From: Acanthacorydalis orientalis
Lineage: Eukaryota; Arthropoda; Insecta; Megaloptera; Corydalidae
NCBI GenBank assembly: GCA_034766995.1
Contig: CM068314.1
Span: 440,001-504,000 of the forward strand
Reading direction: 5' to 3'
DNA length: 64,000 nt
The position numbers and the translations under genes are program-made. Of the stretch, positions 24,601-37,700 are shown piece by piece. The notes beneath the pieces are model-generated. The model was not told where the DNA came from. It saw only the letters and a program-made list of their open reading frames with translations, and did not search any database. Positions within the stretch are counted from its first letter, which is position 1. Each line of letters begins with the position of its first letter.

Positions 24601-25108
24601 GTCGAACCTCACAGCGCTTGAATTCATTTCAGGAGAAACGCGAACGGGTCCATCACGCGATCCGACTAGGAGACATGGACCAAGTGAGGACGCTGCTCGC
24701 CGATGTGAACCAGACAGGGAGTGGAAAACTGCTCGCGATCGGCAAGAACAGCTACGGCAGGTGCACGCTGCACATCGCGGTGCTGTGCCAGCGGGAGGAG
24801 ATCGCCGACTTTATCGCGAACACGTTCGCTGAAACGTTGAGGGTCGGCGACAACGTGAGTATTCCCGAACGTTGCTTCAGTGCGTACAGCGTCGACGATG
24901 CACTAACAACGATTTCGTTCTTGCACAGCTCGACAGGACAGCGTTACATTACGCCATGGGCGTCGAAAAGGTCGAATCGATCAGCAAAGTGTTGATAAAA
25001 GCGGGAGCGAAGCGAGTGCTGAAGGATTTGAAGGGGAGACAGCCGAGTTACTATTTCATGAACAAGTCGGATATTTTAAGACTGCAAGAGGAGGAGGAGA
25101 CGTTCTAA
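21668..25108 (+). CDS. Dpy-30 motif plus ankyrin-repeat protein (390 residues, seven coding exons)
   Basis: The coding exons are 21668-21692, 22153-22224, 22292-22572, 23545-23785, 23852-24003, 24633-24854 and 24929-25108. All have GT-AG borders and join in phase. Residues ~34-64 form a Dpy-30 motif (LGDPLIKGLTEVANKRPKDP, then IAYLATYLYNF), a short dimerising helix pair found in Dpy-30, adenylate kinase 7 and radial-spoke-type proteins. A proline/asparagine-rich linker follows, then ankyrin repeats (HGQSMLHFAAARS, RCTLHIAVLCQREEIADFIA, DRTALHYAMG). The lead-in RWIISIAARGETDKLVELLL matches the module lead-ins of the upstream gene, so the two are paralogues. ATG 21668 begins MSDFWKVL, but the exon frame is also open back to the acceptor at 21641. 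Confidence 0.88.
22660..23330. repeat. Diverged ~150-155-bp repeat relics in an intron
   Basis: The word TTTTTAGACATTTTTGAAAT and degraded versions of it recur at roughly 150-155-bp intervals (near 22676, 22975 and 23131), followed each time by an A-rich block like GAAAAAATCAAAAAA. The layout resembles the relics at 25670-26680 and, more distantly, satellite A. They lie in the intron 22573-23544 of the Dpy-30/ankyrin gene. Confidence 0.5.
24040..24480 (-). mobile_element. 3' part of a Tc1/mariner-superfamily element (DUF4817-associated type)
   Basis: The minus strand reads ISYAAEFRNRIIDVVRKLTS and FELYSGTDGRHLET, the C-terminal pattern of insect IS630/Tc1-like transposases. The low-coordinate edge (GGTTGTCTCAAAAGTCACTG, near 24043) looks like a transposon terminus. 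The upstream catalytic part is missing. It lies in the intron 24004-24632. Confidence 0.6.
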
Positions 25109-25401
25109 AAAAGGATAGAGCGACACACGGAGTATTCTAGATCGGCGTAGATGTAAAAGTGACGGATGGAGGGAGGTGGCGAGGAAGAAGGACGATGACG
25201 GCACTCTGTTAGTATCAAGTGATCTACAGTTATATTAGTGTTGAGAAGGTCGATAGTGTTCGATCGATATCCTTTTAGAGGAACAGACCGAGTGCGTCGT
25301 GAGTGAACGTGCAGGGACAACAGCTTCGATACGAATGGACGTGGATCGAATACTGGTATCTCTTGGATTATGCAATGAATCGTTTCGTAGAAATATGGTA
25401 A

Positions 25402-25407
25402 AATAAA
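25402..25407 (+). terminator. AATAAA polyadenylation signal of the Dpy-30/ankyrin gene
   Basis: A canonical hexamer about 295 bp after the stop at 25108. The interval 25109-25401 is inferred 3' UTR and contains no other feature. Confidence 0.65.
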
Positions 25408-25561
25408 CATTATTCGTAAAAATTTGGAAAGAAATACATTGGCAGCAGAACTTTCTTTAAATTCGGTCACTAAGTTTATTCGGGTTCGTTGATTTGCCGA
25501 AACTCCAAAAGATCAAGATTATAATTGTCAATTTCTATAAGTGAAATCCAATTAAAATGGT

Positions 25562-25641
25562 GTCCTGGCGGTTAAGTGTCCGTTCTTCACACGTAGATAA
25601 TGGACACTCGCCTGATCCAAAAGGACGGAGACAGTCAGGAC
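25562..25641. other. Small nested inverted-repeat structure (possible structured RNA or element end)
   Basis: GTCCTG at 25562 pairs with CAGGAC at 25636-25641. Inside, GGCG then AGTGTCC pairs with GGACACT then CGCC, around a 20-nt loop, and a small TCC/GGA hairpin follows. Together these make a branched fold of about 80 nt. No known RNA family is recognised. It sits between the end of the Dpy-30/ankyrin gene and the start of the diverged repeats. Confidence 0.3.
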
Positions 25642-25669
25642 AGAAGTAAAAGAGCAGTCCTGTCAGTAT

Positions 25670-26680
25670 GCATGTGAGTTTTCTTAGACATTTTCGAAAT
25701 GTGCTCTATAAAACTATATTATTTGTCAACATGCGAATCAAACAATTATTTGTTATTTTGTTTATTTGGCATTTTGCAGACTTGATAAAGAAAAAATCCA
25801 AAAAACACACTGATTCGACTAGTGTTTAGATATTTTTGAAACGAACTCTAAAATGGCTTAACACATATTTTATATCGAAATAAGCGGCATAGAGTCACCT
25901 GTCGCTTATAGTTTATTTGGCTTTTTTATAGGGAATTTTATAAGTTGCAAGGAAAAAATCCAAAAACACAGATTCTACTAGTTTTTAGACCTATATGAAA
26001 TGAATTCTAAAATAGTATACACATATTTGACGCCGAAATAAACGAATATTATTTATTTATTTATGGATTATTTGGCTGTTTTCATTAGGCGTTTTCTTGA
26101 TTTACAAAAAAAACAAACAAATTTTATTAGTTTTTGGACCTTTTTTAAACGAATTCTGTAATAACACACTTCATACCAAAATAAACGAATGTTAATCGTT
26201 TGTCGCTCGTGGATTATTTGGCGTTTTCTTGACTTAGAAAGAAAAAACACTGACTTAACCGAGTTTTTAGACATTTCTTAAATGAATTCCGAAATAGCGT
26301 AAGCGTGTTTCATGCAACAATCAGCAAATTTTAATCACTACTCAACTAAAGTTTATTTGGATTTTTTCATTGGGCATTTATTCGATTTAAAAGAAAAAAA
26401 TCTCGAAAAACAAACTTCCGGCAAGCTTGTAAACCTTTTTGAAATATATTATAAAATAAAAACATGTTATATTTCACAAACCGTGTTTTTTCAATCACTG
26501 ATCGCTTATAGTTGATTTGGATTTTTTCCAATTTGGCATTTTATCGGATTTCGAATCAATGAAATCCAAAAAAAAAACGATTTTTACTAGTTTTTAGTCT
26601 CTTTCGAACTCTATTCTAAAATTATAGGTAATTTTATACTAAAATGAGTATATTTCAATTATCTGTTCACTTCATGAAAA
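25670..26680. repeat. Diverged ~155-bp tandem repeats related in layout to satellite A
   Basis: The motif ACTAGTTTTTAGAC or a variant recurs near 25818, 25978, 26126, 26259, 26421 and 26586 (spacings 133-165 bp). Each is preceded by an A-rich block (GAAAAAATCCAAAAAACAC) and followed by AAACGAATTCTAAAAT and TTTATTTGGC words. Satellite A has the same order: a GAAAAAGTCGAAAAAACCGC block followed by ACTAGTTTTT, at 155-bp spacing. I infer a shared ancestor. Confidence 0.6.
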
Positions 26681-26689
26681 CTGCACATA

Positions 26690-27811
26690 ACAATTTATTT
26701 TCACGAAAATCTTCAACAATTGATTATTCAGTAATTTGGTCACTGATAATACGCATTTCGAATGTGATTACATCGTGATCAGAGCGCTACAGGACTGAAA
26801 ACCCTCTGTATCATATTATATAATACATTCACTTTCGCAATTACTGTATCACTGATTTTACTGCATCCTTATGTTCTGAATACGATGAAAAATTTTATCC
26901 GGTTCACGTAAAAGTGAGAATTCAATGGATATATAATTCGAAACGCGATGAAAAACAGAACTTAAATCTATATAAAACCAAAATATCTCCAGAAAGATCA
27001 TTTGGCGAGTTTCGGTTCTAGACGATTCACTAATTCATTCACGTATTCCAATGTATTTTTTGTAAAAAAATAACTAAATTGCAAAACGTGTCAAGTGAAA
27101 TTTTATATGACGAGAGATACTTGTATACTCTAACCATCTTCATTTCGTTCGTATTGGATAGTGAAAAGGATCAAAAAGAAAACATTATTAATGGTGCCGA
27201 GCTTTTAACAGTGTTTGAAAAATATTGACGGATAATGGAAACAAGATCCGATAACGTGTCTGTGAATAGAGAAGAAAATAATTTAGCGACTCTGAGAATT
27301 TCGAAACAGGGCTAGACGTATGAATAAAGTTATTTTTTAACAAAGGAATCAATTTAATCGTAGTGAAATATTTACAAAGAAATGTCTATTTTTTCAATAA
27401 ATATCAACGACATAAATTCCACAGGTTCAACAGTGAAATAATGAACATAGAGAATTCAAAGGAAGGTCGTCATGAAGTATTGAATTAGCATGCAAATTAT
27501 AAGACAAAAACAATAGACTCGACAAACAAAAAAGATAATCAAAAAATCGGTTTTGTTCTGAAAGAACAATAAATAAATACCTGCAATTTCTATAACAAAA
27601 AAACAAAATGAATAGAATAATCCAACATAAATACATACTAAACGATCAGAAATAAGAAAAAAACACAAGTGACGTCCGCACAAGGAGACAGATTAATTAA
27701 AAAAATCGCGATTTAAAAAAAACTGAATGGTGTCAGAAAAATCAAATTTATATCATTAGTGTTATTGCATTATTATACAGATAAAAATAAATGTATTTTT
27801 GTTGTATATGA

Positions 27812-27815
<4 letters not shown>
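26690..27815. other. AT-rich intergenic sequence, no feature recognised
   Basis: No coding frame with a domain, splice-linked exon or transposon motif was found on either strand. Sequence is AT-rich, with short A and T runs. Confidence 0.6.

Positions 27816-27904
<89 letters not shown>
27816..27904. repeat. (TA)n microsatellite
   Basis: An almost perfect TA run of about 88 bp, just downstream of the polyadenylation signal of the minus-strand CCDC34-like gene. Confidence 0.97.
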
Positions 27905-27908
<4 letters not shown>

Positions 27909-27951
27909 TAAAATATAAATGAATGGAAATATTTGTACACGAACTGTAATA

Positions 27952-27957
27952 TTTATT
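27952..27957 (-). terminator. AATAAA polyadenylation signal for the CCDC34-like gene
   Basis: Plus-strand TTTATT reads AATAAA on the minus strand, about 50 bp after the stop codon at 28011-28009. The position fits a short 3' UTR. Confidence 0.6.
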
Positions 27958-28008
27958 CTCAATATAGAAAAAGAAAATAAAAAAATCTGTATAAAAAAAC
28001 CCACGGTG

Positions 28009-28085
28009 TCAGCACTCCATTACGTTTATATTCTCCTTCCAGGGTGATGGGTTGACATACAAAGCAGACACAGCTCCACGGAGAG
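28009..28085 (-). CDS. CCDC34: Terminal coding exon of the CCDC34-like gene
   Basis: A minus-strand acceptor TTTTTTGCAG ends at 28086 and is followed by 2 nt plus 25 codons ending in TGA. Joined to the donor at 57517/57516 (GAA A|GTGAGT), it reads ALNKGIE-TLRGAVSALYVN and then PSPWKENINVMEC. CCDC34 proteins end in a short block with an NP.PW motif after a PKPV.LN stretch. The exon supplies exactly that, in phase and on the correct strand. A polyadenylation hexamer follows. The exon is only 77 bp and lies 29.4 kb from its partner, so transcript evidence is desirable, but the match is specific. Confidence 0.8.
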
Positions 28086-28739
28086 CTGCAAAAAAATCAA
28101 CAATATTATTCACAAACAACAAGTATAAAGAGCGAAATATTATTAATTATTTACTAAAAAGATATGAAGTAAAATGAACAAGTCACAAATATCATATTAT
28201 ACATACAGCCCAAACAATAACTTCATTAGGCAAATTCTGAAAAAAATATAAAAATTTTCAAAAACCAAGGACGAGCCTCACATTACTGTGTCAACCTCTA
28301 AATTATCAATAAGCTAATGAATTTTTGCCCAACATTTATTACGATGTAAGGAGAGAGAGAGAGAGAGAGATGAAAAACGATTGCATTTGTTAATACCCAG
28401 GTCAAATTCAGGCGTGTGTGAAAAATGTCCTCGAAACACTGTGACTGACAACAATATGTTTACAAGCCAGGGAACATATTGGAGCACATATTTCGGAGCG
28501 CAGAGAATCAGACTGAAAGCCGAACACACTTTCAGCCGAAAAATCCACAGAAACATGTCACACATCTGAGACAGTCAATGAAATTATAAACAAGCCAGTG
28601 TAATATATTCTCCACATTTGATTCTGTGCGAAGAGAAACATCCGAAAGTTCTACTGAAAATTGTAGAATTAGGTCGGTTTTCCGAACATATTTCAAAAAT
28701 GTCTAAAAAAAACAAAAACATTACACATCATTGTGTCCG

Positions 28740-31700
28740 TCAGAAACAAACATCAAAAACGATATAAAAATCAAAAATAAACAATTTTATTAAATCTGAA
28801 AAATTATTAACTAGACGATGCGTATTGTAATCTTTATATCATATCTTCGACAAAATTAATATCGGTCCAAAACAGATACTGAAAATTTGAAAAAAAAGCA
28901 AAAAAAATAGTTTTTGTCGTTTAAAATACTCAAATTGTCTCAAAAATGCCAACGAATTCATACTGGTCGACGCGTATTGTAATGCTTTATATCATATCTT
29001 AGACAAAATTAGCATCGGTCCACAATAAATACCGAAAAAGTCGAAAAAACCGCAAAAAAAACTAGTTTTTCTCGTTTAAAATGCCTAAATTGTCTCAAAA
29101 ATGCCAACTAATTAATACTGGTCGACGCGCATTGTAATGCTCTATATCATATTTTAGACAAAATTAGCATCGGTCCGCAATAGATACCGAAAAAGTCGAA
29201 AAAACCGAAAAAAAAACTAGTTTTTCGCGTTTAAAATGCCTAAATTTTCTCAAAAGTGCCAACTATTTCATACTGGTCAACGCGTATTGTAATGCTCTAT
29301 ATCATATTTTAGACAAAACTAGCATCGGTCCGCAATAGATTCCGAAAAAGTCGAAAAAACCGCAAAAAAAACTAGTTTTTCGCGTTTAAAATGCCCAAAT
29401 TTTCTCAAAAGTGCCAACTATTTCATACTGGTCGACGCGCATTGTAATGCTCTATATCATATTTTAGACAAAATTAGCATTGGTCCGCAATAGATTCCGA
29501 AAAAGTCGAAAAAAACGAAAAAAAAACTGGTTTTTCGCGTTTAAAATGCCTAAATTTTCTTAAAAGTGCCAACTATTTCATACTGGTCGACGTGTATTGT
29601 AATGCTCTATTTCATATTTTAGACAAAATTAGCATTGGTCCGCAATAGATGCCGAAAAAGTCGAAAAAAACGAAAAAAAAACTGGTTTTTCGCGTTTAAA
29701 ATGCCCAAATTGTCTCAAAAGTGGCAACTATTTCATACTGGTCGACGCGCATTGTAATGCTCTATATCATATTTTAGACAAAATTAGCATCGGTCCGCAA
29801 TAGATACCGAAAAAGTCCAAAAAACCGCAAAAAAAACTAGTTTTTCGCGTTTAAAATGCCTAAATTTTCTCAAAAGTGCTAACTATTTCATACTGGTCAA
29901 CGCGTATTGTAATGCTCGATATCATATTTTAGACAAAATTAGCATCGGTCCGCAATAGATACCGAAAAAGTCGAAAAAAACGAAAAATAAACTGGTTTTT
30001 CGCGTTTAAATTGCCCAAATTGTCTCAAAAGTGCCAACTATTTCATACTGGTCGACGCGCATTGTAATGCTCTATATCATATTTTAGACAAAATTAGCAT
30101 CGGTCCGCAATAGATACCGAAAAAGTCGAAAAAACCGCAAAAAAAACTAGTTTTTCGCGTTTAAAATGCCCAAATTGTCTCAAAAGTGCCAACTATTTCA
30201 TACTGGTCGACGCGCATTGTAATGCTCTATATCATATTTTAGACAAAATTAGCATCGGTCCGCAATAGATACCGAAAAAGTCGAAAAAACCGCAAAAAAA
30301 ACTAGTTTTTCGCGTTTAAAATGCCCAAATTGTCTCAAAAGTGCCAACTATTTCATACTGGTCGACGCGCATTGTAATGCTCTATATCATATTTTAGACA
30401 AAATTAGCATCGGTCCGCAATAGATACCGAAAAAGTCCAAAAAACCGCAAAAAAAACTAGTTTTTCGCGTTTAAAATGCCTAAATTTTCTCAAAAGTGCT
30501 AACTATTTCATACTGGTCAACGCGTATTGTAATGCTCTATATCATATTTTAGACAAAATTAGCATCGGTCCGCAATAGATACCGAAAAAGTCCAAAAAAC
30601 CGCAAAAAAAACTAGTTTTTCGCGTTTAAAATGCCTAAATTTTCTCAAAAGTGCTAACTATTTCATACTGGTCAACGCGTATTGTAATGCTCTACATCAT
30701 ATTTTAGACAAAATTAGCATCGGTCCGCAATAGATACCGAAAAAGTCGAAAAAAACGAAAAAAAAACTGGTTTTTCGCGTTTAAAATGCCCAAATTGTCT
30801 CAAAAGTGCCAACTATTTCATACTGGTCGACGCGCATTGTAATGCTCTATATCATATTTTAGACAAAATTAGCATCGGTCCGCAATAGATACCGAAAAAG
30901 TCGAAAAAACCGCAAAAAAAACTAGTTTTTCGCGTTTAAAATGCCCAAATTGTCTCAAAAGTGCCAACTATTTCATACTGGTCGACGCGCATTGTAATGC
31001 TCTATATCATATTTTAGACAAAATTAGCATCGGTCCGCAATAGATACCGAAAAAGTCCAAAAAACCGCAAAAAAAACTAGTTTTTCGCGTTTAAAATGCC
31101 TAAATTTTCTCAAAAGTGCTAACTATTTCATACTGGTCAACGCGTATTGTAATGCTCTATATCATATTTTAGACAAAATTAGCATCGGTCCGCAATAGAT
31201 ACAGAAAAAGTCGAAAAAACTGAAAAATAAACTGGTTTTTCGCGTTTAAAATGCCCAAATTGTCTCAAAAGTGCCAACTATTTCATACTGATCGACGCGT
31301 ATTGTAATGCTCTATATCATATTTTAGACAAAATTAGCATCGGTCCGCAATAGATACCGAAAAAGTCGAAAAAAACGAAAAATAAACTGGTTTTTCGCGT
31401 TTAAAATGCCCAAATTGTCTCAAAAGTGCCAACTATTTCATACTGGTCGACGCGCATTGTAATGCTCTATATCATATTTTAGACAAAATTAGCATCGGTC
31501 CGCAATAGATACCGAAAAAGTCGAAAAAACCGCAAAAAAAACTAGTTTTTCGCGTTTAAAATGCCCAAATTGTCTCAAAAGTGCCAACTATTTCATACTG
31601 GTCGACGCGCATTGTAATGCTCTATATCATATTTTAGACAAAATTAGCATCGGTCCGCAATAGATACCGAAAAAGTCCAAAAAACCGCAAAAAAAACTAG

Positions 31701-34700
31701 TTTTTCGCGTTTAAAATGCCTAAATTTTCTCAAAAGTGCTAACTATTTCATACTGGTCAACGCGTATTGTAATGCTCTATATCATATTTTAGACAAAATT
31801 AGCATCGGTCCGCAATAGATACCGAAAAAGTCGAAAAAACTGAAAAATAAACTGGTTTTTCGCGTTTAAAATGCCCAAATTGTCTCAAAAGTGCCAACTA
31901 TTTCATACTGATCGACGCGTATTGTAATGCTCTATATCATATTTTAGACAAAATTAGCATCGGTCCGCAATAGATACCGAAAAAGTCGAAAAAAACGAAA
32001 AATAAACTGGTTTTTCGCGTTTAAAATGCCCAAATTGTCTCAAAAGTGCCAACTATTTCATACTGGTCGACGCGCATTGTAATGCTCTATATCATATTTT
32101 AGACAAAATTAGCATCGGTCCGCAATAGATACCGAAAAAGTCGAAAAAACCGCAAAAAAAACTAGTTTTTCGCGTTTAAAATGCCCAAATTGTCTCAAAA
32201 GTGCCAACTATTTCATACTGGTCGACGCGCATTGTAATGCTCTATATCATATTTTAGACAAAATTAGCATCGGTCCGCAATAGATACCGAAAAAGTCCAA
32301 AAAACCGCAAAAAAAACTAGTTTTTCGCGTTTAAAATGCCTAAATTTTCTCAAAAGTGCCAACTATTTCATACTGGTCGACGCGCATTGTAATGCTCTAT
32401 ATCATATTTTAGACAAAATTAGCATCGGTCCGCAATAGATACCGAAAAAGTCGAAAAAAACGAAAAATAAACTGGTTTTTCGCGTTTAAAATGCCCAAAT
32501 TGTCTCAAAAGTGCCAACTATTTCATACTGGTCGACGCGCATTGTAATGCTCTATATCATATTTTAGACAAAATTAGCATCGGTCCGCAATAGATACCGA
32601 AAAAGTCGAAAAAACCGCAAAAAAAACTAGTTTTTCGCGTTTAAAATGCCCAAATTGTCTCAAAAGTGCCAACTATTTCATACTGGTCGACGCGCATTGT
32701 AATGCTCTATATCATATTTTAGACAAAATTAGCATCGGTCCGCAATAGATACCGAAAAAGTCCAAAAAACCGCAAAAAAAACTAGTTTTTCGCGTTTAAA
32801 ATGCCTAAATTTTCTCAAAAGTGCCAACTATTTCATACTGGTCGACGCGCATTGTAATGCTCTATATCATATTTTAGACAAAATTAGCATCGGTCCGCAA
32901 TAGATACCGAAAAAGTCCAAAAAACCGCAAAAAAAACTAGTTTTTCGCGTTTAAAATGCCTAAATTTTCTCAAAAGTGCTAACTATTTCATACTGGTCAA
33001 CGCGTATTATAATGCTCTATATCATATTTTAGACAAAATTAGCATCGGTCCGCAATAGATACCGAAAAAGTCGAAAAAACCGCAAAAAAAACTAGTTTTT
33101 CGCGTTTAAAATGCCCAAATTGTCTCAAAAGTGCCAACTATTTCATACTGGTCGACGCGCATTGTAATGCTCTATATCATATTTTAGACAAAATTAGCAT
33201 CGGTCCGCAATAGATACCGAAAAAGTCCAAAAAACCGCAAAAAAACCTAGTTTTTCGCGTTTAAAATGCCTAAATTTTCTCAAAAGTGCTAACTATTTCA
33301 TACTGGTCAACGCGTATTGTAATGCTCTATATCATATTTTAGACAAAATTAGCATCGGTCCGCAATAGATTCCGAAAAAGTCGAAAAAAACGAAAAAAAA
33401 ACTGGTTTTTCGCGTTTAAAATGCCTAAATTTTCTCAAAAGTGCCAACTATTTCATACTGGTCGACGCGTATTGTAATGCTCTATATCATATTTTAGACA
33501 AAATTAGCATCGGTCCGCAATAGATACCGAAAAAGTCGAAAAAACCGCAAAATAAACTAGTTTTTCGCGTTTAAAATGCCTAAATTTTCTCAAAAGTGCC
33601 AACTATTTCATACTGGTCAACGCGTATTGTAATGCTCTATATCATATTTTAGACAAAACTAGCATCGGTCCGCAATAGATTCCGAAAAAGTCGAAAAAAC
33701 CGCAAAAAAAACTAGTTTTTCGCGTTTAAAATGCCTAAATTTTCTCAAAAGTGCCAACTATTTCATACTGGTCGACGCGTATTTTAATGCTCTATATCAT
33801 ATTTTAGACAAAATTAGCATTGGTCCGCAATAGATGCCGAAAAAGTCGAAAAAAACGAAAAAAAAACTGGTTTTTCGCGTTTAAAATGCCCAAATTGTCT
33901 CAAAAGTGGCAACTATTTCATACTGGTCGACGCGCATTGTAATGCTCTATATCATATTTTAGACAAAATTAGCATCGGTCCGCAATAGATACCGAAAAAG
34001 TCCAAAAAACCGCAAAAAAAACTAGTTTTTCGCGTTTAAAATGCCTAAATTTTCTCAAAAGTGCTAACTATTTCATACTGGTCAACGCGTATTGTAATGC
34101 TCTATATCATATTTTAGACAAAATTAGCATCGGTCCGCAATAGATACCGAAAAAGTCGAAAAAAACGAAAAATAAACTGGTTTTTCGCGTTTAAATTGCC
34201 CAAATTGTCTCAAAAGTGCCAACTATTTCATACTGGTCGACGCGCATTGTAATGCTCTATATCATATTTTAGACAAAATTAGCATCGGTCCGCAATAGAT
34301 ACCGAAAAAGTCGAAAAAACCGCAAAAAAAACTAGTTTTTCGCGTTTAAAATGCCCAAATTGTCTCAAAAGTGCCAACTATTTCATACTGGTCGACGCGC
34401 ATTGTAATGCTCTATATCATATTTTAGACAAAATTAGCATCGGTCCGCAATAGATACCGAAAAAGTCCAAAAAACCGCAAAAAAAACTAGTTTTTCGCGT
34501 TTAAAATGCCTAAATTTTCTCAAAAGTGCTAACTATTTCATACTGGTCAACGCGTATTGTAATGCTCTATATCATATTTTAGACAAAATTAGCATCGGTC
34601 CGCAATAGATACCGAAAAAGTCGAAAAAAACGAAAAAAAAACTGGTTTTTCGCGTTTAAAATGCCCAAATTGTCTCAAAAGTGCCAACTATTTCATACTG

Positions 34701-37700
34701 GTCGACGCGCATTGTAATGCTCTATATCATATTTTAGACAAAATTAGCATCGGTCCGCAATAGATACCGAAAAAGTCGAAAAAACCGCAAAAAAAACTAG
34801 TTTTTCGCGTTTAAAATGCCCAAATTGTCTCAAAAGTGCCAACTATTTCATACTGGTCGACGCGCATTGTAATGCTCTATATCATATTTTAGACAAAATT
34901 AGCATCGGTCCGCAATAGATACCGAAAAAGTCCAAAAAACCGCAAAAAAAACTAGTTTTTCGCGTTTAAAATGCCTAAATTTTCTCAAAAGTGCTAACTA
35001 TTTCATACTGGTCAACGCGTATTGTAATGCTCTATATCATATTTTAGACAAAATTAGCATCGGTCCGCAATAGATACCGAAAAAGTCGAAAAAACTGAAA
35101 AATAAACTGGTTTTTCGCGTTTAAAATGCCCAAATTGTCTCAAAAGTGCCAACTATTTCATACTGATCGACGCGTATTGTAATGCTCTATATCATATTTT
35201 AGACAAAATTAGCATCGGTCCGCAATAGATACCGAAAAAGTCGAAAAAACCGCAAAAAAAACTTGTTTTTCGCGTTTAAAATGCCTAAATTTTCCCAAAA
35301 GTCCCAACTATTTCATACTGGTCGACGAGTATTGTAATGCTCTATATCATATTTTAGACAAAATTAGCATCGGTCCGCAATAGATACCGAAAAAGTCGAA
35401 AAAACCGCAAAAAAAACTAGTTTTTCGCGTTTAAAATGCCCAAATTGTCTCAAAAGTGGCAACTATTTCATACTGGTCGACGCGCATTGTAATGCTCTAT
35501 ATCATATTTTAGACAAAATTAGCATCGGTCCGCAATAGATACCGAAAAAGTCGAAAAAACCGCAAAAAAAACTAGTTTTTCGCGTTTAAAATGCCCAAAT
35601 TGTCTCAAAAGTGCCAACTATTTCATACTGGTCGACGCGCATTGTAATGCTCTATATCATATTTTAGACAAAATTAGCATCGGTCCGCAATAGATACCGA
35701 AAAAGTCCAAAAAACCGCAAAAAAAACTAGTTTTTCGCGTTTAAAATGCCTAAATTTTCTCAAAAGTGCTAACTATTTCATACTGGTCAACGCGTATTGT
35801 AATGCTCTATATCATATTTTAGACAAAATTAGCATCGGTCCGCAATAGATACCGAAAAAGTCGAAAAAAACGAAAAAAAAACTGGTTTTTCGCGTTTAAA
35901 TTGCCCAAATTGTCTCAAAAGTGCCAACTATTTCATACTGGTCGACGCGCATTGTAATGCTCTATATCATATTTTAGACAAAATTAGCATCGGTCCGCAA
36001 TAGATACCGAAAAAGTCGAAAAAGCCGCAAAAAAAACTAGTTTTTCGCGTTTAAAATGCCCAAATTGTCTCAAAAGTGCCAACTATTTCATACTGGTCGA
36101 CGCGCATTGTAATGCTCTATATCATATTTTAGACAAAATTAGCATCGGTCCGCAATAGATACCGAAAAAGTCCAAAAAACCGCAAAAAAAACTAGTTTTT
36201 CGCGTTTAAAATGCCTAAATTTTCTCAAAAGTGCTAACTATTTCATACTGGTCAACGCGTATTATAATGCTCTATATCATATTTTAGACAAAATTAGCAT
36301 CGGTCCGCAATAGATACCGAAAAAGTCGAAAAAAACGAAAAAAAACCTGGTTTTTCGCGTTTAAAATGCCCAAATTGTCTCAAAAGTGCCAACTATTTCA
36401 TACTGGTCGACGCGCATTGTAATGCTCTATATCATATTTTAGACAAAATTAGCATCGGTCCGCAATAGATACCGAAAAAGTCGAAAAAACCGCAAAAAAA
36501 ACTAGTTTTTCGCGTTTAAAATGCCCAAATTGTCTCAAAAGTGCCAACTATTTCATACTGGTCGACGCGCATTGTAATGCTCTATATCATATTTTAGACA
36601 AAATTAGCATCGGTCCGCAATAGATACCGAAAAAGTCCAAAAAACCGCAAAAAAAACTAGTTTTTCGCTTTTAAAATGCCTAAATTTTCTCAAAAGTGCT
36701 AACTATTTCATACTGGTCAACGCGTATTGTAATGCTCTATATCATATTTTAGACAAAATTAGCATCGGTCCGCAATAGATACCGAAAAAGTCGAAAAAAC
36801 CGCAAAAAAAACTAGTTTTTCGCGTTTAAAATGCCCAAATTGTCTCAAAAGTGCCAACTATTTCATACTGGTCGACGCGCATTGTAATGCTCTATATCAT
36901 ATTTTAGACAAAATTAGCATCGGTCCGCAATAGATACCGAAAAAGTCCAAAAAACCGAAAAAAAACCTAGTTTTTCGCGTTTAAAATGCCTAAATTTTCT
37001 CAAAAGTGCTAACTATTTCATACTGGTCGACGCGCATTGTAATGCTCTATATCATATTTTAGACAAAATTAGCATCGGTCCGCAATAGATACCGAAAAAG
37101 TCGAAAAAACTGAAAAAAAAACTTGTTTTTCGCGTTTAAAATGCCCAAATTGTCTCAAAAGTGCCAACTATTTCATACTGATCGACGCGTATTGTAATGC
37201 TCTATATCATATTTTAGACAAAATTAGCATCGGTCCGCAATAGATACCGAAAAAGTCGAAAAAACCGCAAAAAAAACTTGTTTTTCGCGTTTAAAATGCC
37301 TAAATTTTCCCAAAAGTCCCAACTATTTCATACTGGTCGACGAGTATTGTAATGCTCTATATCATATTTTAGACAAAATTAGCATCGGTCCGCAATAGAT
37401 ACCGAAAAAGTCGAAAAAACCGCAAAAAAAACTAGTTTTTCGCGTTTAAAATGCCCAAATTGTCTCAAAAGTGGCAACTATTTCATACTGGTCGACGCGC
37501 ATTGTAATGCTCTATATCATATTTTAGACAAAATTAGCATCGGTCCGCAATAGATACCGAAAAAGTCGAAAAAACCGCAAAAAAAACTAGTTTTTCGCGT
37601 TTAAAATGCCCAAATTGTCTCAAAAGTGGCAACTATTTCATACTGGTCGACGCGCATTGTAATGCTCTATATCATATTTTAGACAAAATTAGCATCGGTC

